64,000 nucleotides of DNA from an uncultured Prevotella sp. (GTDB lineage: Bacteria > Bacteroidota > Bacteroidia > Bacteroidales > Bacteroidaceae), in the NCBI GenBank assembly GCA_900556465.1, contig USPK01000002.1, positions 1 through 64,000 on the forward strand, written 5' to 3'. Under the pieces are notes generated by a model. It worked only from the letters and a program-made list of their open reading frames with translations. It had not been told where the DNA came from and did no database searches. Of the stretch, positions 8,012 through 18,283 are shown piece after piece. Within the stretch, counting starts at the first letter, position 1, and every line of letters starts with the position of its first letter. Position numbers and translations under genes: made by a program.

Positions 8012-8740
8012 TCATTTGCGGCCGAAGTCGGCGGGCACTTCGCCCCAGAGTTGCGTCTCCCACTTGAGGAGTGGGGTGTCGTAGGTGTTCTCGCGCAGCC
8101 AGTTCTCGGCGCGCCCGATGAGCTGGAAGAGCGGTTCGGTGCGCGCGTTGCGGGCCAGGCGCGTCTTGCACTGTTTCTGCCGCACCCAGAGCAGGGCGTT
8201 GCGGCTGTCGCTGTAGACGGTGAGGTGCAGGCCCCGTTGCTTGATGAGGGCCAAGGCATGGACGATGGCGAGAAACTCGCCGACGTTGTTCGTCCCGTAG
8301 ATGGGGCCGAAGTGGAACACTTCCTGCCCCGTCTTGAGGCAGACCCCGCGGTACTCCATGCGGCCGGGATTGCCGGAGCAGGCGGCGTCGACGGCCCAGG
8401 CGTCGGCCCTGACGGCGGGGGGTAGGGGCAGCACCGTGTCCGAGCGGTAGTCGGGCGGGTTGACCAGGCCGCGGTAGTGGCGCCGCGGCGCTGCGACAGG
8501 CGCGGCTGCGGCGTCGGGGCGGCCCGCCGGGGCGGCCCGACGCACGGCCGCTTGCGCCCTCGCGACGGGCGGGGCGCCGGCTTGCAGGGCCTGTTCGGCC
8601 TCGTCCGCCGTGCCGAACGCTTTGTAGGCCGCGCCTGCAAAGCCCTTCACCTGCCGTTCGCATTCCTCCCACGACCGGTAGATGCCGGGCCGGGCCCCGC
8701 GCCAGACGACATAGAATTTCTGACCCTTGCTCTTGTTCAT
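8012..8740 (-). CDS. Ribonuclease HI with N-terminal viroplasmin (RNA-binding) domain
   Basis: A 242-residue protein. Residues 1-50 (KFYVVWRGARPGIYRSWEEC) are the viroplasmin/RNase H N-terminal domain that binds RNA-DNA hybrids. An Ala/Pro-rich linker follows at about 60-95. The RNase HI catalytic domain then shows the acidic residues in WAVDAACSGNPG, NNVGEFLAI and VYSDSRNAL, with a late Asp near NTYDTPLL. It cleaves RNA in RNA-DNA hybrids. The ATG at 8740 begins MNKSKGQKFYVV, the normal family start; 35 extra upstream codons look random. The 207-bp gap to argS contains only a GC-rich partial palindrome near 8911-8944, just past the argS stop, and AT-rich sequence at 8818-8832 that may belong to a weak promoter. 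Confidence 0.9.
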   Translation of the reverse strand: MNKSKGQKFYVVWRGARPGIYRSWEECERQVKGFAGAAYKAFGTADEAEQALQAGAPPVARAQAAVRRAAPAGRPDAAAAPVAAPRRHYRGLVNPPDYRSDTVLPLPPAVRADAWAVDAACSGNPGRMEYRGVCLKTGQEVFHFGPIYGTNNVGEFLAIVHALALIKQRGLHLTVYSDSRNALLWVRQKQCKTRLARNARTEPLFQLIGRAENWLRENTYDTPLLKWETQLWGEVPADFGRK

Positions 8741-8947
8741 ATCAGGCGTGTTGCGACCAGTGACTTCGCATCGTGCGGACCGGTTCTCGAAGGTGGGGAC
8801 GGTATTTTCAGGTGTACTATATATATTAAGGTGTGGCGCGGGCACCGGACCTGCGTCGGGCCGTCCTGTCGTTCCTGTCTGTGGCGCAGTGGGGCGGCCT
8901 TGTGCCCGTCGGCGCGCGGCGGCCCCGAGGGGCCCCGCGGCGCGGAC

Positions 8948-10765
8948 TTACATGCGTTCGGGCATCTCGATACCGAGCAGGCCCATGCCCGTACGGATAA
9001 TCTTGGCGACGTTGGCGGAGAGGACGAGGCGGAACAGCTTCTTCTTCTCGTCGGCCTCGCGCAGGATGCTGAAGTCGTGGTAGAACTGGTTGTACTCCTT
9101 GACGAGGTCGTAGCAGTAGCTGGCCACGGCCGAAGGGCTGTACTCCTGGCCGGCCTGGCGCACGGTGGCGGCGAAGTCGGCCACGTGCTGGATGATTTCT
9201 TCCTCTTTGGTAGAAATCTCTATGTCGGTCGGCAGAATGTCGGGGAGCTGGATGCCGGCGTCGGCCGCCTTCCGCAGTACGGAGCGGATGCGGGCGTAGG
9301 TGTATTGGATGAAGGGGCCGGTGTTGCCGTTGAAGTCGATGCTTTCCTCGGGGTTGAAGAGCATGTTCTTGCGGGCGTCGACTTTGAGGAGGAAGTATTT
9401 CAGGGCGCCCATGCCTACGATGCGGGCCACCTTGTCCTTTTCGGCTTCGTCCATGTCGTCGAATTTGCCGGCCTCGTCGGCAGTGTGGCGCGCCTGGCTT
9501 ACCATTTCGGCCACGAGGTCGTCGGCGTCGACCACGGTGCCCTCACGGCTTTTCATCTTTCCGTTGGGCAGTTCCACCATGCCGTAGGAGAAGTGGACCA
9601 GGCTCTTGCCCCACTCGAAGCCGAGGCGGTCGAGCAGGATGGAGAGTACTTGGAAGTGATAGTTCTGCTCGTTCCCGACGACGTAGATCATTTTGTCGAT
9701 GGGGAAGTCCTGGAAGCGCATTTTGGCCGTGCCGATGTCTTGCGTCATATATACGCTCGTGCCGTCGGCGCGCAGGAGGAGCTTCTCGTCGAGGCCGGCG
9801 TCGGAGAGGTCGGCCCATACCGAGCCGTCGGCCTTGCGGAAGAAGATGCCCTTCTCCAGACCCTTGAGCACCATCTTACGGCCTTCGAGATACGTGTCGC
9901 TTTCGTAGTAAATCTTGTCGAAGCTCACGCCCAGTGCCTTGTAGGTCTCGTCGAAGCCGGCGTAGACCCATTCGTTCATGCGCCGCCACAGGGCGCGCAC
10001 CTCCGGGTCGCCCTGCTCCCACTTTACGAGCATCTCGTGCGCCTCGCGGATGAGGGGCGCCTCCTTCTCGGCCTTGGCCTTGGCGGCTTCGGCGTCCAGG
10101 CCCTCGGCCTCGAACTTTGCCGTGAGCTCCTTGACCTCGGCGCGGTAGTGCTGGTCGAAGGCCACGTAGTAGTCACCGATGAGGTGGTCGCCCTTTTTGC
10201 CGGAGCTCTCGGGCGTTTCGCCGTTGCCGTACTTGAGCCAGGCGAGCATCGACTTGCAGATGTGTATGCCGCGGTCGTTGACAATGTTCGTCTTGACTAC
10301 TCGGTTGCCGTTGGCCTCTACGATCTGTGCGAGCGACCAGCCGAGCAGGTTGTTGCGCACGTGGCCCAGGTGGAGCGGCTTGTTGGTGTTGGGCGAGGAG
10401 TACTCGATCATGACGAGCGGGGCGTCGGGGCCGGGCTCCACGCAGCCGTAGTGCGGGTCGGCGTGTATGCTGTTGAGCAGCTCCACCCATTTGCCCGGCG
10501 CGACGGTCAGGTTGAGAAATCCCTTGACCACGTTGAACTTCTCCACCATGTCGGTGTGTGCCGTCAGGTAGTTGCCGATGTCCGTGCCCGTTTCTTCCGG
10601 TCTTTTGCGCGAGAGGCGCAGCAGGGGGAATACGACGAGCGTCACGTGTCCTTCAAATTCGCGTTTCGTTTTCTGCAGTTGTATCTGCTTGAGGTCCGCG
10701 TCCTGTCCGTAGAGGGCCTTGATGGCTTCCAGGACGGCGCCGGCCAGTTGTTCTTCGATGTTCAT
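8948..10765 (-). CDS. argS: Arginine--tRNA ligase
   Basis: Class I aminoacyl-tRNA synthetase of 605 residues. It has the N-terminal Arg-specific additional domain, the HIGH-type motif as LHLGHVRNN following SSPNTNKP, the KMSKS-equivalent KMKSREG, and a C-terminal helical anticodon-binding domain ending GIEMPERM. Length and end are normal for the family. It attaches arginine to tRNA-Arg. The start [11 protein letters not shown] at 10765 fits the family. A TAACTTTG box lies about 57 nt upstream. Confidence 0.97.
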   Translation of the reverse strand: MNIEEQLAGAVLEAIKALYGQDADLKQIQLQKTKREFEGHVTLVVFPLLRLSRKRPEETGTDIGNYLTAHTDMVEKFNVVKGFLNLTVAPGKWVELLNSIHADPHYGCVEPGPDAPLVMIEYSSPNTNKPLHLGHVRNNLLGWSLAQIVEANGNRVVKTNIVNDRGIHICKSMLAWLKYGNGETPESSGKKGDHLIGDYYVAFDQHYRAEVKELTAKFEAEGLDAEAAKAKAEKEAPLIREAHEMLVKWEQGDPEVRALWRRMNEWVYAGFDETYKALGVSFDKIYYESDTYLEGRKMVLKGLEKGIFFRKADGSVWADLSDAGLDEKLLLRADGTSVYMTQDIGTAKMRFQDFPIDKMIYVVGNEQNYHFQVLSILLDRLGFEWGKSLVHFSYGMVELPNGKMKSREGTVVDADDLVAEMVSQARHTADEAGKFDDMDEAEKDKVARIVGMGALKYFLLKVDARKNMLFNPEESIDFNGNTGPFIQYTYARIRSVLRKAADAGIQLPDILPTDIEISTKEEEIIQHVADFAATVRQAGQEYSPSAVASYCYDLVKEYNQFYHDFSILREADEKKKLFRLVLSANVAKIIRTGMGLLGIEMPERM

Positions 10766-10821
10766 GTTCTATGTAGCTGAAGTAATGGTGGAGATAGCAG
10801 GCGGCAGGCGCCGCCGGGCTG

Positions 10822-10829
10822 CAAAGTTA
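10822..10829 (-). promoter_or_regulatory. -7 box upstream of argS
   Basis: TAACTTTG on the minus strand, 57 nt before the argS ATG. No TTG stands at the expected -33 distance. Confidence 0.55.
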
Positions 10830-10844
10830 CGACAATTTGTGCGA

Positions 10845-10889
10845 ACGGGCGGGCCCGTAGCGTTGAAATTCAGCGCCGGGCCCGCCCGT
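10845..10889. terminator. Terminator hairpin downstream of hppA
   Basis: ACGGGCGGGCCCG (10845-10857) pairs perfectly with 10877-10889 around a 19-nt loop. It lies 12 nt past the hppA stop on the minus strand and before the argS promoter. A TTTTGTCTT run borders it on the plus-strand side. Confidence 0.75.
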
Positions 10890-10900
10890 TTTGTCTTGGG

Positions 10901-13099
10901 TCAGAGCAAACTCCACGAGACGGTGAGCCCCGCCATGACGATAGAGACCATACTCATGAGCTTGATGAGAATGTTCAGGCTCGGGCCGGAAGTGTCCTTG
11001 AACGGGTCGCCCACGGTGTCGCCCACGACGGTAGCCTTGTGCGTCTCGCTGCCCTTACCGCCCAGGTGGCCTTCCTCCACGTATTTTTTCGCGTTGTCCC
11101 AGGCGCCGCCCGAGTTGGCCATGAACACGGCCAGGGCGAAGCCGGCCGCGAGGCCGCCGATGAGCAGGCCGAGCACACCGCTTACGCCAAAGATGAGCCC
11201 CGTGCCCACGGGCGCGATGATGGCCAGCAGCGAGGGGAGAATCATCTCGTGCTGCGCCGCCTGGGTCGAGATGGTCACGCAGCGCCCGTAGTCCGGCTCT
11301 GTCTCGCCGGTCAGGATGCCCTTGATTTCCCGGAACTGCCGACGCACTTCGTCTACCATCTTCGACGCGGCGCGTCCCACCGCGTTCATGGTCAGCCCAC
11401 AGAAGAGGAAGGCCATCATGGCACCGATGAACATGCCCGCCAGCACCTTCGGGTTCATCAGGGTCACGTCGTAGTGGTACATGAAGTCGGCGAACGTCGC
11501 CTGGGTCACCGCCACCGTGTGGTCGGCCACGGCGATGGTCTCCTGGCCCAGCCGCGTCAGGCCTATGCGCACTTCCTCCACGTAGCTGGCCAGCAGCGCC
11601 AGGCCCGTCAGGGCGGCCGAACCGATGGCGAAGCCCTTGCCCGTGGCCGCCGTCGTGTTGCCCAGCGAGTCGAGGGCGTCCGTGCGGCGCCTTACCTCCT
11701 CGCCCAGACCGCTCATTTCGGCGTTGCCGCCGGCGTTGTCCGCGATGGGGCCATAGGCGTCCGTGGCCAGGGTGATACCCAGCGTGGAGAGCATGCCTAC
11801 GGAGGCGATGCCGATGCCGTAGAGGCCCATCGAGATGTTGCTGAAGTCGCCGTTCGTAGCCAGCAGGTAGGAGGCGATGATGCCTATCACGACGGCCAGC
11901 ACCGGTATGGCCGTGGAGAGCATGCCCACGCCCAGACCCGAGATGACTACGGTCGCCGAGCCCGTCTTGCCGCTTTCAGCGATGCGGCGCGTGGGGCGGT
12001 AGCTTTGGGAAGTGAAGTATTCCGTGGCTTGTCCGATGATGATGCCCACGGCCAGGCCTACCGCAACCGTGCAGCCTATCTGCCACCAGCGGTCCAGGCC
12101 CAGCGCCCAGAGGATGAGAAACGAGAAACCTACAATCAGTATGGAGCTGAGGTTCGTCCCGCGGGAGAGGGCGCGCAGCAGGTCCTTCATCTTGGCGTCC
12201 TCACGGGTGCGGACGGCGAAGATACCCCCCAGCGAGAGCACAATGCCGACAGCGGCGATGAGCATCGGCGCGATGACGGCGCGGAACTGCATCACGCCGT
12301 CGCCGCCGGCCACGTAGGCCGCGGCCCCCAGCGAAGCCGTCGCCAGGATAGAGCCGCAGTACGACTCGTACAGGTCGGCGCCCATGCCGGCTACGTCGCC
12401 CACGTTGTCGCCCACGTTGTCGGCGATGGTCGCCGGGTTGCGCGGGTCGTCCTCCGGGATGCCTGCTTCCACCTTGCCCACCAGGTCGGCGCCCACGTCG
12501 GCCGCCTTCGTGTAGATGCCGCCGCCCACGCGCGCAAAGAGGGCCTGCGTCGAGGCGCCCATGCCGAAGGTCAGCATCGTCGTGGTGACGAGGCACAGCT
12601 TCGTGCCCACGCTCTCGCCCTCAGGAATCACGGCGTTGAGCAACAGGTACCAGAAAGAGATGTCGAGCAGGCCGAGGCCCACCACTACGAGCCCCATCAC
12701 GGCGCCGCTGCGGAAGGCGATGCGCAAGCCGCCGTTGAGCGACGTGCGGGCCGCCTGTGCCGTGCGGGCCGAGGCGGCCGTCGCCGTCTTCATGCCCAGG
12801 TAGCCCGCCAGGCCGGAGAAGAAACCGCCCGTCAGGAAGGCCACCGGTACCCATTCGTTCTGCACGTGGAATCCGTATGCCATGATGGCGAAGAAGAGGG
12901 CCAGACAGAGGAACACAAGGGTGACGACCTTGTACTGCTGGCGCAGGTAGGACATGGCCCCGCTGCGGACGGCGGCGGCAATGTGACGCATTCGCGGCGT
13001 ACCTTCGTCGGTACGCTTCATCTGCCGGTAGAAGTACCAGGCAAAGCAGAGTGCCAGCAGGGAAGCGGCCGGCACAAGCCAGAAGAGAGAACTTTCCAT
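10901..13099 (-). CDS. hppA: Membrane-bound K+-dependent pyrophosphatase (ion pump)
   Basis: A 732-residue polytopic protein of the H+/Na+-translocating pyrophosphatase family, which hydrolyses PPi to drive cation export across the inner membrane. The PPi-binding loop reads [21 protein letters not shown] followed by [10 protein letters not shown], and later NAGGNAEMS. In the diagnostic segment [14 protein letters not shown], the position that is Lys in K+-independent enzymes is Ala and the following Thr is replaced by Gly. This places the protein in the K+-dependent class, many of which pump Na+ or both Na+ and H+. The start [13 protein letters not shown] at 13099 is the family start. It is monocistronic. 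Confidence 0.95.
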   Translation of the reverse strand: MESSLFWLVPAASLLALCFAWYFYRQMKRTDEGTPRMRHIAAAVRSGAMSYLRQQYKVVTLVFLCLALFFAIMAYGFHVQNEWVPVAFLTGGFFSGLAGYLGMKTATAASARTAQAARTSLNGGLRIAFRSGAVMGLVVVGLGLLDISFWYLLLNAVIPEGESVGTKLCLVTTTMLTFGMGASTQALFARVGGGIYTKAADVGADLVGKVEAGIPEDDPRNPATIADNVGDNVGDVAGMGADLYESYCGSILATASLGAAAYVAGGDGVMQFRAVIAPMLIAAVGIVLSLGGIFAVRTREDAKMKDLLRALSRGTNLSSILIVGFSFLILWALGLDRWWQIGCTVAVGLAVGIIIGQATEYFTSQSYRPTRRIAESGKTGSATVVISGLGVGMLSTAIPVLAVVIGIIASYLLATNGDFSNISMGLYGIGIASVGMLSTLGITLATDAYGPIADNAGGNAEMSGLGEEVRRRTDALDSLGNTTAATGKGFAIGSAALTGLALLASYVEEVRIGLTRLGQETIAVADHTVAVTQATFADFMYHYDVTLMNPKVLAGMFIGAMMAFLFCGLTMNAVGRAASKMVDEVRRQFREIKGILTGETEPDYGRCVTISTQAAQHEMILPSLLAIIAPVGTGLIFGVSGVLGLLIGGLAAGFALAVFMANSGGAWDNAKKYVEEGHLGGKGSETHKATVVGDTVGDPFKDTSGPSLNILIKLMSMVSIVMAGLTVSWSLL

Positions 13100-13292
13100 A
13101 AAGTAAAAGATTTGAGCCGCCTCTAAGTTATGAAAAAACTGCCGGCGCAGACTTGGTTTCGCAAAAAATAACGCGGACTTTCACGTTTTTTATGCTCCGG
13201 GCCGCTCCCCGTCGGAAAGTTGCTAGCGCGAGCCTTCCCTCCGCCTTCCGGCGCCGGGCGGCAGCGGGCCGGTCCGGTCCCGCCGGTCCGCC

Positions 13293-13326
13293 GTGCCCCG
13301 CCGCCGGCCGCCCGGCGGCGGGGCAC
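13293..13326. terminator. 15-bp GC-rich hairpin between hppA and the HU gene
   Basis: GTGCCCCGCCGCCGG (13293-13307) pairs perfectly with 13312-13326 around CCGC. It lies 75 nt past the HU stop, behind a first hairpin, and ahead of hppA. The rest of 13100-13400 is GC-rich with no gene; a near-consensus TAACTTAG lies at 13123-13130 just before hppA. Confidence 0.5.
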
Positions 13327-13340
13327 AGGCCCAGACGCAA

Positions 13341-13375
13341 TTCAGGCCGCCCCCGGAGTGCGGAGACGGCCTGAA
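13341..13375 (-). terminator. Terminator hairpin of the HU gene
   Basis: TTCAGGCCG (13341-13349) pairs with CGGCCTGAA (13367-13375) 26 nt past the HU stop on the minus strand. Confidence 0.65.
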
Positions 13376-13400
13376 GCGGATGGTGAGCCAGCGGCAGTGG

Positions 13401-13673
13401 TCAGTTCACTGCTTCTGCCAGCTCGTTGCTGGGTTTGAATTTGACCACCTTCTTGGCTGCGATTTCGATCTTCTCTTTTGTTGCGGGGTTGATGCCCGTG
13501 CGGGCGGGACGTTCCGTAACGCTGAAGTTACCGAAACCGAGCAGGGCAACTTTGTCCCCCGACTTGAGCGCTTCGGAAATGGCATTGAGCGTCACGTCAA
13601 GTGCCTTCTTCGCGTCGGCCTTACTCAAACCGCTGCCGGCTGAGATGGCATTGACCAATTCACTTTTGTTCAT
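13401..13673 (-). CDS. HU-family nucleoid DNA-binding protein
   Basis: A 90-residue histone-like protein. It shows the N-terminal dimerisation helices MNKSELVNAISAGSGLSKADAKKALD, the GFGNF turn, the beta-arm with RPARTGINPATKE, and the C-terminal helix KVVKFKPSNELAEAVN. It binds and bends DNA as a dimer. The ATG at 13673 is chosen over the longer frame because it is the universal HU start and fits the strong promoter at 13802-13832. It is a single-gene unit with its own hairpin. Confidence 0.95.
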   Translation of the reverse strand: MNKSELVNAISAGSGLSKADAKKALDVTLNAISEALKSGDKVALLGFGNFSVTERPARTGINPATKEKIEIAAKKVVKFKPSNELAEAVN

Positions 13674-13801
13674 GGGATTAAGAATTAGGTGTGGATAATG
13701 TTTTCCTTTGCTCCTTGAGAGCCGCAGAGAAGCAGACTGCGATCCAGTCATTGGCGGCGGCGCGCGGTGTCTTTTCCGAAACTTACAAGGTATGCACCTG
13801 G

Positions 13802-13832
13802 CAAAGTTAAGTCAACTCGTGGATTTTCCAAA
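13802..13832 (-). promoter_or_regulatory. Strong Bacteroidetes promoter of the HU gene
   Basis: On the minus strand TTTG (13829-13832), 19 nt, then TAACTTTG (13802-13809): a textbook -33/-7 pair. The leader to the ATG is about 125 nt. Confidence 0.8.
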
Positions 13833-13893
13833 ACTTTTGCCGGTTTTTTACGTTGCGACCGCTAAAATGTCGCTCATTGTCACATCTTTTCGC

Positions 13894-16239
13894 TTAAATG
13901 ACGACAATTTTGGCCGCAATGCCCTTTTTCCCGTCCGAGGTGGAGACCATGATGTAGTAGACGCCGGAGGCGGCGCGACCGCCGCCGCGGGCCCGGCCGT
14001 CCCAGATGAAGGTGCCGCCCACGGAGGTCCCGGCCGCTACGACGTTGCCCGTCGTGTCGGTCACTTTCACGTCGGCGTCGGCCGTCAGCCCCCGCACGGT
14101 GATGTTACCGCTGTACTCCGGCCGGACCGGGTTGGGGTAGACCGTGACCTGGCTGCGCTGCAGGGCGTCGGACGGCGTGGTCGCTTCGCTTTGGTAGGAG
14201 CAGAGGCCCTGTGAGGTGCCTATCATCACCTCGCCGGTGGCGAGGTTGGGGGCTATGGAGTAGATGCTGTCGCTCAGGAGGGGGGTCGACGCGGCCTCGA
14301 AGTGCTGGAGAATCTCCGTACCGTCGGCGCTGACCAGGTAGAGGCCGTTGCTCTCCGTCCCTATCCACTTGCGGCCGGCCCCGTCGACGGCGATGTCCGT
14401 AACGGCCACGCCGGCCAGCAGATAGTCCGCGTTGTTCGTGCCGTCGTTGCGCGGCACCTTGATCTGGGTGATGCGGAAGCTCGGCGAGCTCCACTCGTCC
14501 GGGTCGTTCACCACGTAGAGCCCCGTCGCCGTGCCCATCCAAATGGAACCGTCGGTGTCGAGCGTCAGAGCGTAGACGCCGCCGAAGTCACAGACCGTGC
14601 CGTCCTCGTTGTAGGCATTGGTGCGGTAGGTCGCCACGTCGTCGTCCGTGTCCGTAAGGGTGCCGTTATAGTCCAGGCAGAGCAGGCCCGCGGTGTGCGG
14701 CGGATTGTCCACGGTGCGTCGGGAAGCCACCCAGAAACGGCCGGCCCGGTCGAAGAGGGCCTTTTCGCACGTCGGCGCCCTGCTGATGCCCTCGGCGTAG
14801 AGACTCTGCCAGGTGCCGTCGGTCTTAAGGACACGGATCACGCTGTCTGCGCTGTTGTTCACCATCCACAGGTTGCCCTCCGCGTCGTAGTTGAGGCCGT
14901 CGAGGCGCACGTAGTTCGGGTCCACACCGTTGAGGGCCGCGGTGAAGAGGGGGCTGTTGCGTGAGTTGTAGTTGTGGACAAACTCGTAGTTGCGGTATTC
15001 GTAGAGCCCGCTGCCGCCGGCCGTGGCGAAGTGGTGCAGGGGGTCGGCGGGGTCCTGTACGATGCAGGTCATGTCGCGGAATCGCAGTCCCGTCTCCTCC
15101 TGTACGCCCTCCTCCTGGAAGGTGGTCCAGCGGCCGTTCTCGTAGGCCATGAGCGTGGCGGGCTGGTGGAGGCGGTCGGAGGGGTCGAGGCGTCCGCCGG
15201 CGATGAGGAGGCGTTCGCCGTAGAACTTCATGTAGTAGCACAGGTCGCGGCGCGGCCCGTAGCCGCCTATGGCTTCGCCCGTGGCGGCGGGTTGCCCGTC
15301 GGCGAGGCGGTAGGGGCGCAGGCCGTCGGCCCCTTCGCAGGCCCAGTAGGTGCCGTCGGACGCCCGCGTCAGCCAGGTCCACGAGGCCACGGGCTGCCAC
15401 GTCGTCGCGGCTGCGTCGGGCGCAGTGGGCTCGAAGACGGCGACGCGGTCCGCATTGCGGAAGAGGGCGACGCGGCTGTCGGCATAGCCTTGCGTGTAGA
15501 CCCGGGTGTCGATGCGCCGGGCCTCGGGCTGCCCGCCGGCCGTCAGTTCCAGGCGCCACAGGCCGGCGTCGGCCGACGAGGGCACCGTGAAGTAGAGCCC
15601 CCCGGCAAAGGCGTGGAAGGCGTCGGCCGCGGCCCCGAGCGCCTGCGTCAGGGTCCAGTTGTTGCGGTCGGCGGGATTGTCGGCCACGGCGCAGCTCGCT
15701 ATGCCCTGGGCCGTGGCGGCGAAGAGGCGGCCCTCGAGGACGGCCGCCGCCGTGACGTTGTCGGCGGGGCGGTAGTATCCGCTGACCTCCTGGCGCTCCA
15801 GGTCGAGGTGCGCCAGGCCGTCGCCGGTGGCCAGGACGGCTTCCGTGCCCGTCACGCACAGGCCCTCCGGCTCCATGTCGCCTTCGTTGCTGTTCTTCAG
15901 CTGCGGCAGGTTGACGACGGAACCGTCGGCGTAGAGCAGGTCAATGTTGCAGTCGGGATAGACCAGCACGAGGCAGCCCAGGGGCTGGCAGTAGGCCATG
16001 CGCGAAATGTTCTTCTCGCTCAGCCCGTCCATCTTCGTGATGGTGCGCACCTCCGTGTCGGCCGGCGAATAGGCCAGCAGGTTGCCGTTGAAGAGGGCGT
16101 AGACCACGTCGCCGGCCGGGACGTTCTGCGAAGCGTCGTGGTAGGCCAGGTAATAGGTCCACTGGGCGACGGGGGCAGCCAGCGCCGCCGGCAGGGCGGC
16201 CGCCAGGGCCGCCAGGATAAGGGTGAAGAGGCGTTTCAT
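13894..16239 (-). CDS. PorZ-like beta-propeller protein with type IX-like C-terminal domain
   Basis: A 781-residue exported protein with a signal peptide (MKRLFTLILAALAAALPAALAA). Most of the chain is made of repeated propeller blades of the two-component-regulator type, for example LTLDTDGSIWMGTATGLYVV and IAVDGAGRKWIGTESNGLYLV. The last 85 residues begin VTVYPNPVRPEYSG and end ASGVYYIMVSTSDGKK..., a type IX secretion C-terminal domain fold. N-terminal sequence and domain order fit PorZ, a surface component of the type IX attachment complex. It is the last gene of a three-gene unit after rdgB (18 nt gap). I see no terminator hairpin after it. Confidence 0.8.
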   Translation of the reverse strand: MKRLFTLILAALAAALPAALAAPVAQWTYYLAYHDASQNVPAGDVVYALFNGNLLAYSPADTEVRTITKMDGLSEKNISRMAYCQPLGCLVLVYPDCNIDLLYADGSVVNLPQLKNSNEGDMEPEGLCVTGTEAVLATGDGLAHLDLERQEVSGYYRPADNVTAAAVLEGRLFAATAQGIASCAVADNPADRNNWTLTQALGAAADAFHAFAGGLYFTVPSSADAGLWRLELTAGGQPEARRIDTRVYTQGYADSRVALFRNADRVAVFEPTAPDAAATTWQPVASWTWLTRASDGTYWACEGADGLRPYRLADGQPAATGEAIGGYGPRRDLCYYMKFYGERLLIAGGRLDPSDRLHQPATLMAYENGRWTTFQEEGVQEETGLRFRDMTCIVQDPADPLHHFATAGGSGLYEYRNYEFVHNYNSRNSPLFTAALNGVDPNYVRLDGLNYDAEGNLWMVNNSADSVIRVLKTDGTWQSLYAEGISRAPTCEKALFDRAGRFWVASRRTVDNPPHTAGLLCLDYNGTLTDTDDDVATYRTNAYNEDGTVCDFGGVYALTLDTDGSIWMGTATGLYVVNDPDEWSSPSFRITQIKVPRNDGTNNADYLLAGVAVTDIAVDGAGRKWIGTESNGLYLVSADGTEILQHFEAASTPLLSDSIYSIAPNLATGEVMIGTSQGLCSYQSEATTPSDALQRSQVTVYPNPVRPEYSGNITVRGLTADADVKVTDTTGNVVAAGTSVGGTFIWDGRARGGGRAASGVYYIMVSTSDGKKGIAAKIVVI

Positions 16240-16257
16240 AAGCTGTGGATAAGCGGT

Positions 16258-16851
16258 TTAACGGGCCGAGTGTTGCTGGAGAAAGGCCATGAGCCGGGCC
16301 ACGGCGCGGGCGCGGTGGCTGATACGGTTCTTGGCCTCGACGCCCAGTTCGGCAAAGGTGCGGCCCGTGTCCTCCGGCTCGAAGACCGGGTCGTAGCCGA
16401 AGCCCTCCGTGCCGCGCGGCTCGGTGGCGATGCGGCCGTCCACGCGGCCCTCGAAGAGGTGCTCCTCGCCGTTGAGGATGAGGGCGATGACGGTGCGGAA
16501 GGCCGCCGCGCGGTCGGCGCAGCCGTCGAGGGCCTGGAGCAGCTTGCGCGTGTTGGCTTCCGGGTCGTGGCGGTCCGGGTAGGCGTAGCGCGCAGTGTGG
16601 ACGCCGGGCGCGCCGCCCAGGGCGCGGACCTCGAGGCCCGTGTCGTCGGCAAAGCAGTCCAGCCCGTAGCGCTCGCTGACGTAGCGCGCCTTGAGCAGGG
16701 CGTTGCCCTCGAGCGTGTCGGCCGTTTCGGGGATGTCGTCGTGGCAGTCCAGGTCGGCGAGGCTCAGGATGTCGAACTGCGAGCCCGCAATGGCGCGAAT
16801 CTCGGCCAGTTTGTGGGCGTTGTTGGTGGCGAATATCAGTTTCATTTTCAT
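16258..16851 (-). CDS. rdgB: dITP/XTP pyrophosphatase (RdgB/HAM1)
   Basis: A 197-residue house-cleaning enzyme that hydrolyses dITP, XTP and related non-canonical purine nucleotides to monophosphates. Family motifs are [12 protein letters not shown] at the N-terminus, [23 protein letters not shown] in the active site, and [11 protein letters not shown] followed by SHRARA. It sits between a membrane protein gene (4 nt upstream) and the PorZ-like gene (18 nt downstream), so the three are probably one transcript. Confidence 0.95.
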   Translation of the reverse strand: MKMKLIFATNNAHKLAEIRAIAGSQFDILSLADLDCHDDIPETADTLEGNALLKARYVSERYGLDCFADDTGLEVRALGGAPGVHTARYAYPDRHDPEANTRKLLQALDGCADRAAAFRTVIALILNGEEHLFEGRVDGRIATEPRGTEGFGYDPVFEPEDTGRTFAELGVEAKNRISHRARAVARLMAFLQQHSAR

Positions 16852-16855
16852 ACGT

Positions 16856-18073
16856 TTACGATTTCTTGGAAAGGGCGTCGCGCTGCCGGGCGGCGGGGGC
16901 CAGGCAGCCCGCCAGGGCCGCCACGCAGAAGGGCAGGCCCATGTGGAAGTAGGTGAGGTCGTAGGTGCCGCCGAGCAGTTGGTCCCAGTCGCCGCGTACG
17001 CTCATGTCGTGGACAAACGAGCCCGCGACGACGAGGGTGAGCATCAGGGCCGAGGCGCCCATGGCCCGCTGTGCCCGTCCGCCGGTCCACCAGCCCAGCG
17101 CCACGCCCAGCGGGACGAAGAGCAGGAGGTCCGAGACGTTGCCCTGGCGCGACTGGAGCACGAAGGGGTTGTAGTCGAACGAGAGCAGCATGGCGCCGTC
17201 CCACAGGAGGAAGGGGGCGAACGCGGCGGCGAACGTGAGCACCGCGGCTACGACCAGCCGCACCCGGGCCCGGCCCCCCATCTGCACGAAGGGCATCAGG
17301 AGCCACAGCCCCCAGGGCACCACGGCGCTCCACCGCGTGGCCAGAAGCAGGCCGCCTATGACGCCGGCCGTCACCGGACGCCGCCGAGCGTTGAAACCGG
17401 CGGCCGCGAGGTAGTTGATCAGGGCGCCTACGGCCAGGAAGTTGGCCATCAGGTCGCTGCGTACTGTCACTTCGTAGACCACGGCGGGCGAGGCGTAGAG
17501 CAGCAGGGCGGCGGCCAGGGCGGCGCGGCCGCCCCGCGCGCGGGCCGTGGAGTGGACGAAGAGGGCCAGGGCCACGACCGACGAGAGCCCGACGTTGTGA
17601 AAGAGCAGGTAGAAGGGCAGGTGGACCAACTGCCACACGGGAAAGGGCGAGCCGTAGCCGCCCAAGTGGGTGCGGGCGGCGTAGGGGTACTCGCCGGCCA
17701 GCAGATGCTCGAGGAAGTTGTGGATGGCCGACCAGCGGTCCACCTGGAGCGTGTAGGGGTCCACGCGGCTCTGTGCCCAGACGAGGAGCACCGTGGCCAC
17801 GCCGGCCACGAGGGCGGTCGCTATCCCCGCGCGCCGCCCGCGGCCCGCGGCGTCGGGGGCCGTGCGGCCGGGCGACGGGCGCCGGGAGGTGAAGGCGACG
17901 GCCAGGGCCAGCAAGCCGCCCGCGAGCGCCACGTAGGCCGCGGCGGCTGCCGGGGCCGACAGCCCCATGCGTCCCGCCTGCTTGACGACGACGAGGGCGT
18001 TGATGGCCACGTAGAGCGCGGCCCACCCCGCGGCCGAGGCGTAGCGGGAGACGGATGCCGTATGGATTCTCAT
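16856..18073 (-). CDS. Polytopic membrane protein, possibly glycosyltransferase-like
   Basis: A 405-residue protein with about ten hydrophobic segments. A polar stretch around residues 105-130 ([28 protein letters not shown]) and [15 protein letters not shown] resemble the first periplasmic loop of GT-C / DUF2029-type mannosyltransferases, which use polyprenyl-linked sugars. I do not see a decisive catalytic motif, so the role is open. Its stop is only 4 nt before rdgB, suggesting translational coupling. Confidence 0.7.
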   Translation of the reverse strand: MRIHTASVSRYASAAGWAALYVAINALVVVKQAGRMGLSAPAAAAAYVALAGGLLALAVAFTSRRPSPGRTAPDAAGRGRRAGIATALVAGVATVLLVWAQSRVDPYTLQVDRWSAIHNFLEHLLAGEYPYAARTHLGGYGSPFPVWQLVHLPFYLLFHNVGLSSVVALALFVHSTARARGGRAALAAALLLYASPAVVYEVTVRSDLMANFLAVGALINYLAAAGFNARRRPVTAGVIGGLLLATRWSAVVPWGLWLLMPFVQMGGRARVRLVVAAVLTFAAAFAPFLLWDGAMLLSFDYNPFVLQSRQGNVSDLLLFVPLGVALGWWTGGRAQRAMGASALMLTLVVAGSFVHDMSVRGDWDQLLGGTYDLTYFHMGLPFCVAALAGCLAPAARQRDALSKKS

Positions 18074-18168
18074 AAGTAAGCGGTTAGGGACGTAGCCCGG
18101 CGGCGGCTTCCAGCCTTCGGCCGCGCGGGCCGGCAGTGGGCCGCACAGGGCGGACGGGGAGGCGCGCC

Positions 18169-18248
18169 ACGGGGCTAAGGCCAGTTTTTACGGGGCTAAG
18201 GCCCGTAATTTCTGGAATAGGCCCCGTGTTTGCGGAAACTGGCCGCGG
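18169..18248. repeat. Modular 21-bp-period palindromic repeat, copy 2
   Basis: Core 18169-18227: forward module (ACGGGGCTAAGGCCAGT), TTTT, forward module, AATT, and variant TCTGGAATAGGCCCCGT. A degenerate fourth module (GCGGAAACTGGCCGCGG) continues the 21-bp period to 18248. It lies between the nucleoside kinase stop and the membrane protein start, all minus strand. Confidence 0.9.
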
Positions 18249-18283
18249 AGCCGGTTGCCCGGTGCGGGCCGCCCGGCGGACGG

